Positions 1 through 6,137 of a stretch of 14,001 bases of DNA are shown one piece after another. Below the pieces are notes generated by a model that was not told the origin of the DNA, did not search any database, and saw only the letters and a list, made by a program, of their open reading frames with translations. The stretch covers positions 1-14,001 of the forward strand of contig JAWLCO010000105.1 of the NCBI GenBank assembly GCA_041687075.1, read 5' to 3'. The position numbers and the translations under genes are program-made. The first letter of the stretch is position 1, and every line of letters starts with the position of its first letter. The stretch is from ZC4RG25 sp041687075. Its GTDB lineage: Bacteria; Pseudomonadota; Alphaproteobacteria; Rhizobiales; Hyphomicrobiaceae.

Positions 1-93
1 CAACGCGCTCTGACGGCCTGCGGCCTCGACGCGGACGAGCAGCGCCTGGTCGCCAGCGAAAACGCGCTTCGGCTGCTTGGGGTAGGGAAGTGA
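1..93 (+). CDS. Amidohydrolase-like protein, C-terminal tail (partial)
   Basis: The first 93 bases are open in frame 1 and end in TGA at 91-93, giving 30 residues that finish in a tail of the form ..DADEQRLVASENALRLLG. This resembles the extreme C-terminus of metal-dependent amidohydrolases of the Amidohydro_2 type, where a short helix ending in 'N-A-x-R-L-L/F-G' closes the TIM barrel. The 5' part lies outside the window, so no catalytic residue is visible. It appears to be the last ordinary metabolic gene before the accessory region. The family call rests only on this short tail and is tentative. Confidence 0.45.
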   Translation, partial: QRALTACGLDADEQRLVASENALRLLGVGK

Positions 94-405
94 CGCCTCG
101 TGGTTTAGCGACGCCGATGGAGATCTGACAGCAGCGAACGGAAATGTCGGATATTGGCCCTCCTCGACAAACCGGCAGCGGAGACTATCGGACCATCGCG
201 ACCTTGGGAACCAGTAGTAGTGGGGCGCTCAACGCTCGATCCCATGAGCCGACATCTCAGGCGTGCAATCGGTACAACCAACACTGCCGCTGGCTACGCC
301 CGCTATGGAAGGTATTGCGTCGGCAGAAGTTTAGGATTCTACTTTACCGTGCATTGCGGATTGCTCATCCTTGCTCCGACACTCGGCTCGCGTTATCTGA
401 AATGC
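94..405. other. Gene-poor stretch; degenerate sequence
   Basis: I see no convincing gene. Overlapping frames are open here (144-581 and 154-600), but their first 80 or so codons have no recognisable domain or ribosome-binding site. Bases 186-291 resemble 1592-1688: both begin with TATCGG followed by similar sequence and end in ACACTGCCGCT, suggesting two diverged copies of a dispersed repeat. Position 144 also starts an ATGTCGGATATTGGCC-like string reminiscent of the short 'ATGTCCGC..TTGG' intergenic repeats of Bradyrhizobiaceae. That recollection is not verified. Confidence 0.35.
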
Positions 406-600
406 ATGGCTACATCGCACATCCTGCTTCTCAAAATCGAGCGGTTTCGCGGTATCACCGACATCGCTTGGCTCTCGGCCAAGGCATCCAACGTCATTCT
501 GGGCGGCGGCGAGACAGCGAAGAAGGCCATTTTCGACGCAATTGCACTGGTGGCGCTCGAACTACACGGGCCGCGACTTAGCCTGTGGATTCAAGAGTAA
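406..600 (+). pseudogene. OLD/AAA-type ATPase, N-terminal fragment (decayed)
   Basis: From the ATG at 406 the 64-residue product reads LLLKIERFRGI, then a hydrophobic strand, then NVILGGGETAKKAIFDAIAL. This is the layout of the N-terminus of OLD-family or SMC-like ATPases: a first beta strand with 'IExFRGI', then 'NVILGGG' leading into a P-loop and a 'ILDAIAL' helix. The expected P-loop is GxxxxGK[S/T]; here the second glycine is alanine and the Ser/Thr is lysine (T-A-K-K-A), so nucleotide binding is probably lost. The frame ends at 600, far short of the 500-600 residues usual for the family, and nothing downstream continues it. I read it as a relic of a lost defence or repair ATPase. It is distinct from the intact OLD-family gene at 7849-9666. 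Confidence 0.55.
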
Positions 601-684
601 GGCCGATTCGCGGCCGCCGGATGTGGCGGTGGGGCAAACGCTGAAACCGGCGTAGCCATGGGAGCGTCAGCGGGGGTGGAACTT

Positions 685-693
685 CCGGAGGGA
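685..693 (+). promoter_or_regulatory. Ribosome-binding site deciding the TTG start at 702
   Basis: CCGGAGGGA carries a strong GGAGG core about nine bases before TTG 702. There is no in-frame ATG with comparable support, so this site fixes the start of the UDG-like gene. Confidence 0.6.
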
Positions 694-701
694 CTTGTCC
701 A

Positions 702-1442
702 TTGTCCAACGAACTACTTCAGATCGCCATATCTCGGATTGCTCATGAAGCCAGGTTAAATTTGGCCCTAGATATCCGGAAGCGGAGCGGTCGAGCATTG
801 TATAGTCCAGTTAGCACGCTCTTTAGCGATTCCCAGATTTACTTCTTGGGTATCTATCCCGGCTTCGTGAGGGGAGATCCACAACCGCATAACAATTGGA
901 CGATAGAGGAAGACCTTGAGCGCCTGGAAACCGGCAGAATATATGAACACGCTTATCTGGAAGAGAAGTGGGGGGAAGATTACCCCGGCCAGGCAAAACT
1001 GCAGAAAAGGGCCCTTCATCTTTTTGGGCTTATTGCAGGAGACGAGTCAGCAGGTCGCGAGCTACTGCTTAAGACCCCTACGAGCAATATGATTCTGCTG
1101 CGCAATAACCAGGAAAACGAGGATCTCCTAAGATCGAGTAAGACCCTCGTGGAGCATTGTTGGTATTTTCATCAAGCGGTTATCGATGTCAAGAAGCCAA
1201 AGGTGGTTCTTGTGCACGGAGTGCGTTGTGCCAAAGAGCTCGCGCAAGTGCGTGGTCTCGGTAGTTGCTCGCGTTGGCCATCTGGACACGGTGCACAGCC
1301 TCATCTTTATTCGTGGCAACTGGGGGAAGGTCGAACATTGCTTGCAATTCCGAACCTCGGCCGCTACGATCCCCGGAGTTCAAGAGAAAAGGCACTCAGG
1401 CAGTTCTTTCACGAAGCTGCCCCACACGTGCTCGGTGGATAG
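702..1442 (+). CDS. Uracil-DNA glycosylase-like superfamily protein
   Basis: The 246-residue product starts at a TTG at 702, with a good Shine-Dalgarno (CCGGAGGGA, 685-693) about nine bases upstream. It shows the outline of the uracil-DNA-glycosylase fold: a strand plus turn IYFLGIYPG (residues 46-54), matching the GxxPG loop that cradles the flipped base; TPTSNMILLR (125-134); a buried strand PKVVLVHG (166-173); and a C-terminal PNLGRYDPR (217-225) where UDGs carry the HPSP-type DNA-intercalating loop. The usual catalytic His/Asp context is not obvious, so base-excision activity is not shown. The alternative is a UDG-like protein with another role. GC content is clearly lower than its neighbours (about 47 percent over 721-780), which suggests recent transfer. 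It stands alone, with no co-directional partner close by. Confidence 0.55.
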   Translation: MSNELLQIAISRIAHEARLNLALDIRKRSGRALYSPVSTLFSDSQIYFLGIYPGFVRGDPQPHNNWTIEEDLERLETGRIYEHAYLEEKWGEDYPGQAKLQKRALHLFGLIAGDESAGRELLLKTPTSNMILLRNNQENEDLLRSSKTLVEHCWYFHQAVIDVKKPKVVLVHGVRCAKELAQVRGLGSCSRWPSGHGAQPHLYSWQLGEGRTLLAIPNLGRYDPRSSREKALRQFFHEAAPHVLGG

Positions 1443-1947
1443 CTTGCGGAAGGGACGCGCATCAAGCGCCGACTCCTTTTGTCTGTGCTCGTTTTTCAAC
1501 GGCCGCAGAGGCTCGGCCCGTTGGCGTCTTTCTTCCACTTCCTATCGTCGTGATCCGGTGGATCAGGATGCCGGTCCTTCGGGTAGGAGGCTATCGGATC
1601 ACCGCGACCATTGGCAGCCCTGCGTCGATCGGCTCGATGCCAGAAGCTGACGTCGCGTAGGTCAAGCAGCGGCACCGACACTGCCGCTCCATGTCCGCTT
1701 ATTGAGGTAGAGGGCCAGCAGCGATTTGGGATATCACGCGTCGGAACCTTTCGTGCTTGGCGGAACGCTCTGGGGGAGCGGCCTCGCAATACATCAACAG
1801 ATTAGCGCAACCAACACTTGATCAGTGACGGCTTCTGCCGCAGGCCAGCGGGTACGCGGCGACGCCGATTGCATCGTCCCCCTCCAGCCGACTCTGTCTT
1901 TCCGCTGAACGCCGGCCGCTCAGCCGGGTGGCATCTGGAGGGGGCGG
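1443..1947. other. 505-base gene-poor stretch
   Basis: Several frames are open by chance, but none has a ribosome-binding site plus recognisable protein features. Bases 1592-1688 look like a diverged second copy of 186-291. Around 1640-1700 the reverse strand encodes short strings (DVSFWHRAD) of the kind seen in spurious ORFs from dispersed intergenic repeats in Bradyrhizobiaceae; that resemblance is from memory. The end of the stretch (1937-1944, GGAGGGGG) is the Shine-Dalgarno of the DUF262 gene at 1948. Confidence 0.4.
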
Positions 1948-2077
1948 ATGCACGACACCATAAAGGCCTCGGAGAAAGCGCTTATTAGCGTGTTCTGCGA
2001 CGATTACGTCTTCAATATCCCATCCTATCAGCGCCCCTACGCCTGGAAGGTCAAGCACGCTGGCCAGCTGCTCGACG
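1948..2077 (+). pseudogene. DUF262/DUF1524 (GmrSD-like) gene, 5' segment
   Basis: From ATG 1948, preceded by a strong GGAGGGGG Shine-Dalgarno, 43 codons encode the start of a DUF262 protein: MHDTIKASEKALISVF, then YVFNIPSYQRPYAW (residues 20-33), which is the N-terminal hallmark of this ParB/GmrS-like domain, then AGQLLD. At 2078 the sequence changes abruptly to an IS66-like terminal repeat, and the frame runs only to a TAA at 2119-2121. The remainder of the protein resumes at 4213-5782. Joining 1948-2077 to 4221 gives LLDDFVDCLSVGDPSELSPYFLGSIVL in one uninterrupted frame, so the split is an insertion. DUF262/DUF1524 proteins are modification-dependent restriction or phage-defence nucleases; this copy should be inactive. 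Confidence 0.85.
2070..2077. repeat. Left copy of 8-bp target-site duplication
   Basis: GCTCGACG lies immediately outside the left IS66-like end and is repeated exactly at 4213-4220 immediately outside the right end. IS66-family transposition typically duplicates 8 bp. The repeat sits inside codons of the interrupted DUF262 gene. Confidence 0.85.
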
Positions 2078-2094
2078 GTATCCATCCGGTGAAG
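2078..2094 (+). repeat. Left terminal inverted repeat, IS66-like
   Basis: GTATCCATCCGGTGAAG matches the inward-read right end at 4212 in 15 of 17 positions and the inner end at 2258 in 13 of 17. Its first base directly follows the 8-bp target duplication. Confidence 0.8.
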
Positions 2095-2241
2095 ACCGTC
2101 TTGAATGAGGCTTGGCGATAACGTCCTCGCCCGGATCGGCGACCATCCGATGAAGCGCATCGACGACCTGATGCCGTGGAACTGGAAAGCGGCGCATCAG
2201 GCAACAGCCGAATCCGCCTGATCAAGAGACCCCACCCGGAC

Positions 2242-2258
2242 CGTCGCCGGATGCTTAC
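2242..2258 (-). repeat. Internal IS66-type end
   Basis: Read on the minus strand this is GTAAGCATCCGGCGACG. It agrees with the outer right end in 14 of 17 positions and begins with the GTAAGC typical of IS66-family termini. No GCTCGACG follows it (the next bases are TTCTCAAC), so it is not the outer boundary of the present insertion. Confidence 0.7.
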
Positions 2259-2713
2259 TTCTCAACGCTGCCGCCCAGCGCGACGATCCCATTGCTCTGC
2301 CGCTGCCGGCCAATCTGAAGTGCGACGCCGGCCTCATCGAAGAGGTCGATGCGAGGCGTGGCGATCCGGTCTGGCGCAAGACCGGCGACGGCCATGGCAC
2401 GACGCTGGCCGTCACCGACGCCGGGCTCGCCGCCATCGGCATCGTGCCGGAGGACGACAGCGTGGCGCCACAGTCCGCCCCCGGCGCCAACACACGCGCC
2501 CCGCGCGCGGGCACCAAGCAGGCCAAGCTGATCGCCATGCTGCGCGCGCCCGAGGGCGCCACCATCGCCGAGATCGCCGCTGCCACCGGCTGGCAGCCGC
2601 ACACGGTGCGCGGTGCGATGGCGGGTGTGCTGAAGAAGAAGCTCGGGCTCGAAGTGACCTCGGAGAAGGTCGAGGGGCGCGGACGGGTTTACCGCATCGG
2701 CCGGGAGGGCTGA
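2259..2713 (+). pseudogene. DUF3489 protein, 5'-truncated with internal deletion
   Basis: Directly after the internal IS66 end the frame reads LLNAAAQRDD, then ALPLPANLK, GLIEEVDARRGDPVWRKTG, TLAVTDAGLAAIGI, and a C-terminal helix-turn-helix (KQAKLIAMLRAPEGATIAEI, GWQPHTVRGAMAGVLKKKLG) ending GRVYRIGREG at 2713. This is a DUF3489 protein, a family common in alphaproteobacterial phage and mobile DNA. The initiator methionine and the first dozen or so residues are missing at the IS boundary. Between PANLK and AGLIEE about 10-15 residues usually present also appear deleted, in frame. A shorter product from the GTG at 2444 (89 residues, covering the HTH) remains possible, but no Shine-Dalgarno is visible there. 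Its normal function is not established. Confidence 0.7.
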
Positions 2714-2716
2714 GTC

Positions 2717-2779
2717 ATGGCGAAGACGACCATAAACAACCGTCTCGCCGCCTCGCTCCAGCAGCGCGCGAGACGATAG
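2717..2779 (+). pseudogene. Possible DUF2924 N-terminal scrap
   Basis: Four bases after the DUF3489 stop, ATG 2717 opens a 20-codon frame (MAKTTINNRLAASLQQRARR) ending in TAG. In related mobile DNA a DUF2924 gene commonly follows DUF3489 and starts in a similar way, so this may be its broken beginning. The match is short and the assignment weak. From about 2780 to the end of the methyltransferase gene at 2837 I see nothing identifiable. Confidence 0.25.
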
Positions 2780-2836
2780 TCGCCGCTCGACATCCACCTG
2801 CTCGACTGCCCGATCGGAGCGGCCCGTGCCGCTCCC

Positions 2837-3985
2837 TCAAGATGCCGTCTTCGGTTTGTAGAGCGTCATCCGGTAGCACTCCATGTGGCGTGCATGGAAC
2901 TGGTAGGCGAGGGCCCACAGGTAAAGGCGGAACTTGCGATACTCGAACTCGCCGAATTCCTGGCGCACGAAATCCTTGTTCCTTTCCAGATTGAGCGCCC
3001 ACTGCTTGAAGGTCAGAAAGTAGCTCCAGCCATCATTGAACACCTCGACCAAATCGAGCGGCGTTTTCTTCAGCTTGTTGAGAAAATCATCGAGGACGAG
3101 GTAGGAGTGATTGCCCGGATAGATGTAGCGAGCCATGAAGGAGGAGAACTCGTATTTTTGCCGCGACGCGCTGCCGTCGAGGAAGACGGCGCCTCCAGGT
3201 TTGAGCAGATTGCAAAACTTGGTCAGCACGCGCCCATATTGGGGCAGGTGCTCAATGACACCCATGATAACAATGGCGTCAAATTTGTCCTTCGGCTCGT
3301 ATTCTAGGAAATCGATCAACAGGATGCGAAAGCGGTCCGAGGCGGTGGAGAGCTTCTGGGTGAGATAAGTTTGCGATACCGTCGAATTGGTGATGCCCGT
3401 GAAATCGATGTCCGACTGCAGCGCGTGTCTGGCAAACGCGCCCCAGCCTGGGCCGATCTCAAGCACGCGCTTGCCCGGGCCGATTTCGCAGCGCTCGATG
3501 GCATAGTTGAACTTCCGTTCCAGCGCCGTCGCCAATTGCTCGTCGTCGCTCTCGTAGACGCCTTGGCTGTAGGCCGGATGGATCTCGTCGAGAAAGCTCA
3601 GGAACAGTCGCGGGTCAGCGTCATAGTGAGACTTGATCGCTTGCTTGTTGGTGTAGACCTGCCCGAACAGAAGCGGCTGGAGAAAGCGCCAGCAATTGGT
3701 GAGAAAGTGCCTGTCGTCGAGAGCGGCGCGCAGCGCGAAGGGCTGCAGCATATCGCCATCGAGGTCGATGTCGCCGCGAATATAGGCCTCGGCGAGATTG
3801 CCCTGGTCGAGGCTTCGCACCGCCTCGACGGCCCGATCGTTGCGAAGGGCTGCCCGGAAGACAGGTTCGCCGGACCCCACGGTGCGTACTTGGCCGTCGG
3901 GCATTTCAATGGAAAACGGTTTGCAATTGGTGTCGACGCGGGCGATGAACGCATCGACTGCAGCCTTGGCTATGGTCCCCGACAT
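2837..3985 (-). CDS. Cyclopropane-fatty-acid synthase-like SAM methyltransferase
   Basis: The 382-residue product is a CFA-synthase-family protein. Such enzymes transfer a methylene or methyl group from S-adenosylmethionine to double bonds of membrane phospholipid acyl chains. It has the N-terminal lipid-binding region with EAYIRGDIDLDGD (66-78), the IKSHYD (117-122) and FLSFLDEIHPAYSQGVYE (128-145) segments, the SAM motif VLEIGPGWGAFA (174-185), GITNSTVSQ (197-205) and MGVIEHLPQYG (241-251). Two residues differ from E. coli Cfa: the bicarbonate-binding cysteine of 'YSCGY' is Gln141 (YSQGVY) and the His of 'LHTIG' is Asp270 (LDGSA). Glu245 is kept. It may therefore be a methyltransferase with changed chemistry. 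The ATG at 3985 has only a weak AGAG upstream. It is the sole intact gene inside the IS66-ended element and opposes its surroundings. Confidence 0.8.
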   Translation of the reverse strand: MSGTIAKAAVDAFIARVDTNCKPFSIEMPDGQVRTVGSGEPVFRAALRNDRAVEAVRSLDQGNLAEAYIRGDIDLDGDMLQPFALRAALDDRHFLTNCWRFLQPLLFGQVYTNKQAIKSHYDADPRLFLSFLDEIHPAYSQGVYESDDEQLATALERKFNYAIERCEIGPGKRVLEIGPGWGAFARHALQSDIDFTGITNSTVSQTYLTQKLSTASDRFRILLIDFLEYEPKDKFDAIVIMGVIEHLPQYGRVLTKFCNLLKPGGAVFLDGSASRQKYEFSSFMARYIYPGNHSYLVLDDFLNKLKKTPLDLVEVFNDGWSYFLTFKQWALNLERNKDFVRQEFGEFEYRKFRLYLWALAYQFHARHMECYRMTLYKPKTAS

Positions 3986-4195
3986 GTCAGACTCTATGTT
4001 ACTGGTCCGTTGTCTAGGTATTGAACCCTCGCAGCTGCTTAATCATGACTCTGAATTGCCCGAGACGCAATCCGCGTGCATTCTTCTACGATGTTCCTGT
4101 TAATGAGGTCGGCTGGCGCTCCATGACGAAGCAGGCGATCGGTCACATTGCCTACCTACTTCAACAGCCAGCGCTTGATACGCCGCTACGCCAGC
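3986..4195 (-). promoter_or_regulatory. Leader of the CFA-like gene / right IS66 arm
   Basis: These 210 bases lie between the CFA-like start and the right terminal repeat and contain no gene. Reading towards the gene, TTCAAT (complement of 4017-4022) and TAACAT (complement of 3993-3998), 18 bases apart, could act as a weak promoter just before the start codon. The outer part is probably the non-coding arm of an IS66 copy. Both readings are tentative. Confidence 0.25.
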
Positions 4196-4212
4196 CTTCA
4201 CCGGATGCGTAC
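4196..4212 (-). repeat. Right terminal inverted repeat, IS66-like
   Basis: On the minus strand this reads GTACGCATCCGGTGAAG, matching the left end at 2078 in 15 of 17 positions. It directly abuts the second copy of GCTCGACG. Confidence 0.8.
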
Positions 4213-4220
4213 GCTCGACG
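4213..4220. repeat. Right copy of 8-bp target-site duplication
   Basis: GCTCGACG is identical to 2070-2077. It marks the point where the DUF262 coding sequence resumes in the frame it left at 2077. Confidence 0.85.
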
Positions 4221-5782
4221 ATTTCGTCGACTGCCTTAGCGTCGGCGATCCTAGCGAGCTATCCCCGTATTTTCTCGGCAGCATCGTGCTCATCAAGCCG
4301 CCCCAGCAATCCCTGGCCGATGTTGTCGATGGACAACAGCGCCTAACGACGCTGACCATCCTCGTGTCGGTGCTGCGCGATGTCGAGCCCGAGCGGCGTG
4401 CCGCCCAGGTCCACAAGTACATCTGCGAGCCCGAGGACGAGTTCGCCGGCACACAGCAGCGGTTCCGGCTGTCACCGCGCGACCGCGACGCCGAATTTTT
4501 CCGCAAGCACGTGCAGCAGTACGGTGCAACTGCCACCTCCGCCGAGGATTTGGCCGCCAACGATGCCCAGAGGAATATGGCCGCCAACGCAGCCCACTTT
4601 CGGGAGCGGCTAAGCGCCCGCTCCGAGGACGAGCGCGCTCGCCTGATCACCTTCATGGTGCGCCGCTGCTACCTCGTCGTCGTCGAAGCCTCAGACCGTG
4701 CCTCCGCCTATCGCATCTTCTCGGTAATGAACGACCGCGGCCTCGATCTGTCGCCGACCGACATCCTCAAGGCGGATACTATCGGCGCGCTCCCCGAGAC
4801 GCAGCGCGACCGCTACACCGCAAAAGGGGAGGACATGGAGGAGGCGCTCGGGCGCGACGCGTTCCGCGATCTCTTCCGCCACATCTATCTCTGCCACCGG
4901 CACGACAAGATTCGCGGCACTCTCGAGGACCAAATCCGTCTCCACGTCAAGCCGCAGACCCGGCCAGCCGCATTCATCGACGCGGAGCTCGAGCCGCTCG
5001 CTGAGGCGCTCCTCTATGTGCGCAAGCAGAGCTACGCCAGCACGCGTCATGCGGCCGAGATCAACAAGTCACTCGGCTACCTGAGCCGTCTCGACAACGC
5101 GGATTGGGAAGCGGCGGCCGCCCTGTTCCTCGCCCGTCACAGCGATAAGCCTGACGATGTCCTGCGCTTCCTGAAGGACCTCGACCGCCTTGCCTAGGGC
5201 CTCTTCATTCGTCGCAGCAACGTCAACGACCGGATCGTTCGCAACGGCAAGATCGTCAAAGAAATCCAGGACGGCGCGGACCTCTACGCCGCGAACTCGG
5301 CGCTTCAGCTCACCGCCCAGGAGCAGGCCGCCATCCTCGCAGACCTCGACGGCCCCATTTATGAGATGATCCAGCGCGTGCGCCTGCCGCTCCTCCTCCG
5401 GCTCGACGAGTTGGTCTCGGACGGCTCCGCCCGTTACGACCACAAGATCATTACCGTCGAGCATGTCCTGCCTCAAACGCCGCCTCAAGACAGCCTTTGG
5501 ATCGAGTGGTTTCCCGACCCGACCCAACGTCAGTACTGGGTCCACAGACTCGCCAACCTGGTGCCACTCTCGCGCGCAAAAAACTCGCAGGCGAGCAATC
5601 TCGAGTTTGCGCGCAAGAAGGACGAGTACTTCGCCCGTAGAGGAACGTCGCCCTTCGCGCTGACGACACAGGTCATCCGGGAGACGACGTGGACACCGGC
5701 CGTGCTTGAGGCACGCCAGCAGCAGCTCGTCGATCGACTGGCCAGGCTCTGGCGTCTCGAGACCATATCCCAGGCAGGATGA
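4213..5782 (+). pseudogene. DUF262/DUF1524 (GmrSD-like) gene, 3' segment with amber codon
   Basis: The DUF262 domain continues here: LDDFVDCLSVGDPSELSPYFLGSIVLIK, then VVDGQQRLTTLTIL, with the DGQQR motif at about residues 80-84 of the rejoined protein, and MNDRGLDLSPTDILKAD. At 5195-5197 a TAG interrupts 'DLDRLA*GLFIRRSN'. Relatives usually have 'LAYG' here, so a Tyr codon has probably become amber. The same frame then stays open to TGA 5782 and encodes the DUF1524 nuclease domain: TVEHVLPQTP with the catalytic-type His (about residue 458), LANLVPLSRAKNSQASN and FARKKDEYF, an HNH/His-Me layout. The rejoined gene is 564 codons, normal for the family. A 349-residue reading from 4148 begins inside the mobile element and lacks the N-terminal motif, so it is not a natural start. 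Confidence 0.85.
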
Positions 5783-6137
5783 CGCGATGAAGAACCCAGC
5801 CACTTGCCGACATCGAGGTCGATCCTGCCTGTTGAATCAGCGCTATCCCAATTGCGGACTCACCAGGAACTACACAACTGACCTTCCATTCGGCACTCGG
5901 CATGTCCGCAGACGCATGACATTCAGACCGCTAAATTTGACTGTGCTTCAAGCTGGCGAAAGCGAACCGTGAATTGTTCGCGATGTAGCGCCACAGATCG
6001 GAGAGCACGCCCCTCTCGTCGTTTAGCCGGCGCTTCTGGCGAACAAACGATTACGGCGCAGTCCCGGCACATCGCAGTGCGACTCCAACTGAGCAGCATC
6101 CCGCAAAACCGTTTCGCTTCGTCACGCAACGCGCGAC
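5783..6137. other. 355-base convergent intergenic stretch
   Basis: This lies between the ends of the DUF262/DUF1524 pseudogene (+) and gajB (-). Short chance frames exist on both strands, but none has protein features I recognise. I found no clear hairpin plus T-run for either transcript. Confidence 0.4.

Larger units (their letters stand above)
2078..2258 (+). mobile_element. Collapsed IS66 insertion sequence (181-bp relic)
   Basis: This block has an IS66-like left end (2078-2094), a transposase remnant and an IS66-like right end (2242-2258). Bases 2111-2221 encode LARIGDHPMKRIDDLMPWNWK and end in TGA. That is the C-terminal tail of TnpC, where 'RID(E/D)L(L/M)PW' is diagnostic of the DDE_Tnp_IS66_C region. 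The right end lies 37 bases after the stop, as in full-length elements. About 2 kb of the original tnpA-tnpB-tnpC must be missing between the left end and this tail, and a frame change near 2113 separates the tail from the sequence before it. It cannot transpose by itself. Confidence 0.75.
2078..4212. mobile_element. IS66-ended passenger element interrupting DUF262 gene
   Basis: A 2135-bp unit is bounded by inverted ends GTATCCATCCGGTGAAG (2078-2094) and, read inwards from 4212, GTACGCATCCGGTGAAG (15 of 17 identical). It is flanked by the 8-bp direct repeat GCTCGACG. Ends beginning GTA and an 8-bp duplication are the IS66 pattern. No intact transposase gene is present: only a TnpC C-terminal remnant survives beside the left end, together with a third IS66-type end at 2242-2258. 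The cargo is a truncated DUF3489 gene and an intact cyclopropane-fatty-acid-synthase-like gene. It may be a decayed composite transposon of two IS66 copies, or a passenger-carrying single element mobilised in trans. Excision in silico restores the host reading frame exactly, which is the strongest evidence for the boundaries. Confidence 0.8.

Noticed and set aside
2255..2797. A 180-codon minus-strand frame
   Set aside because: It is antisense to the clearly recognisable DUF3489 frame and has no family features.
2176..2994. A 272-codon plus-strand frame
   Set aside because: It is Arg-rich and low in complexity, and it is out of frame with both the IS66 tail and the DUF3489 coding sequence. 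It is a GC-driven shadow.
3371..4024. A 217-codon plus-strand frame opposite the CFA-like gene
   Set aside because: It is antisense to a gene with conserved SAM-binding motifs and shows no domain of its own.
4148..4220. The start at 4148 for a free-standing 349-residue DUF262 protein
   Set aside because: Codons before 4213 lie in the IS66-like arm and lack the IPxYQRPYAW motif. The true N-terminus is at 1948-2077, and the frame ends at an amber codon before the DUF1524 domain.
5069..5803. A 244-codon minus-strand frame opposite the DUF1524 domain
   Set aside because: The plus strand encodes the DUF1524 motif. The minus frame is a shadow, and it spans the amber site only because it is read on the other strand.
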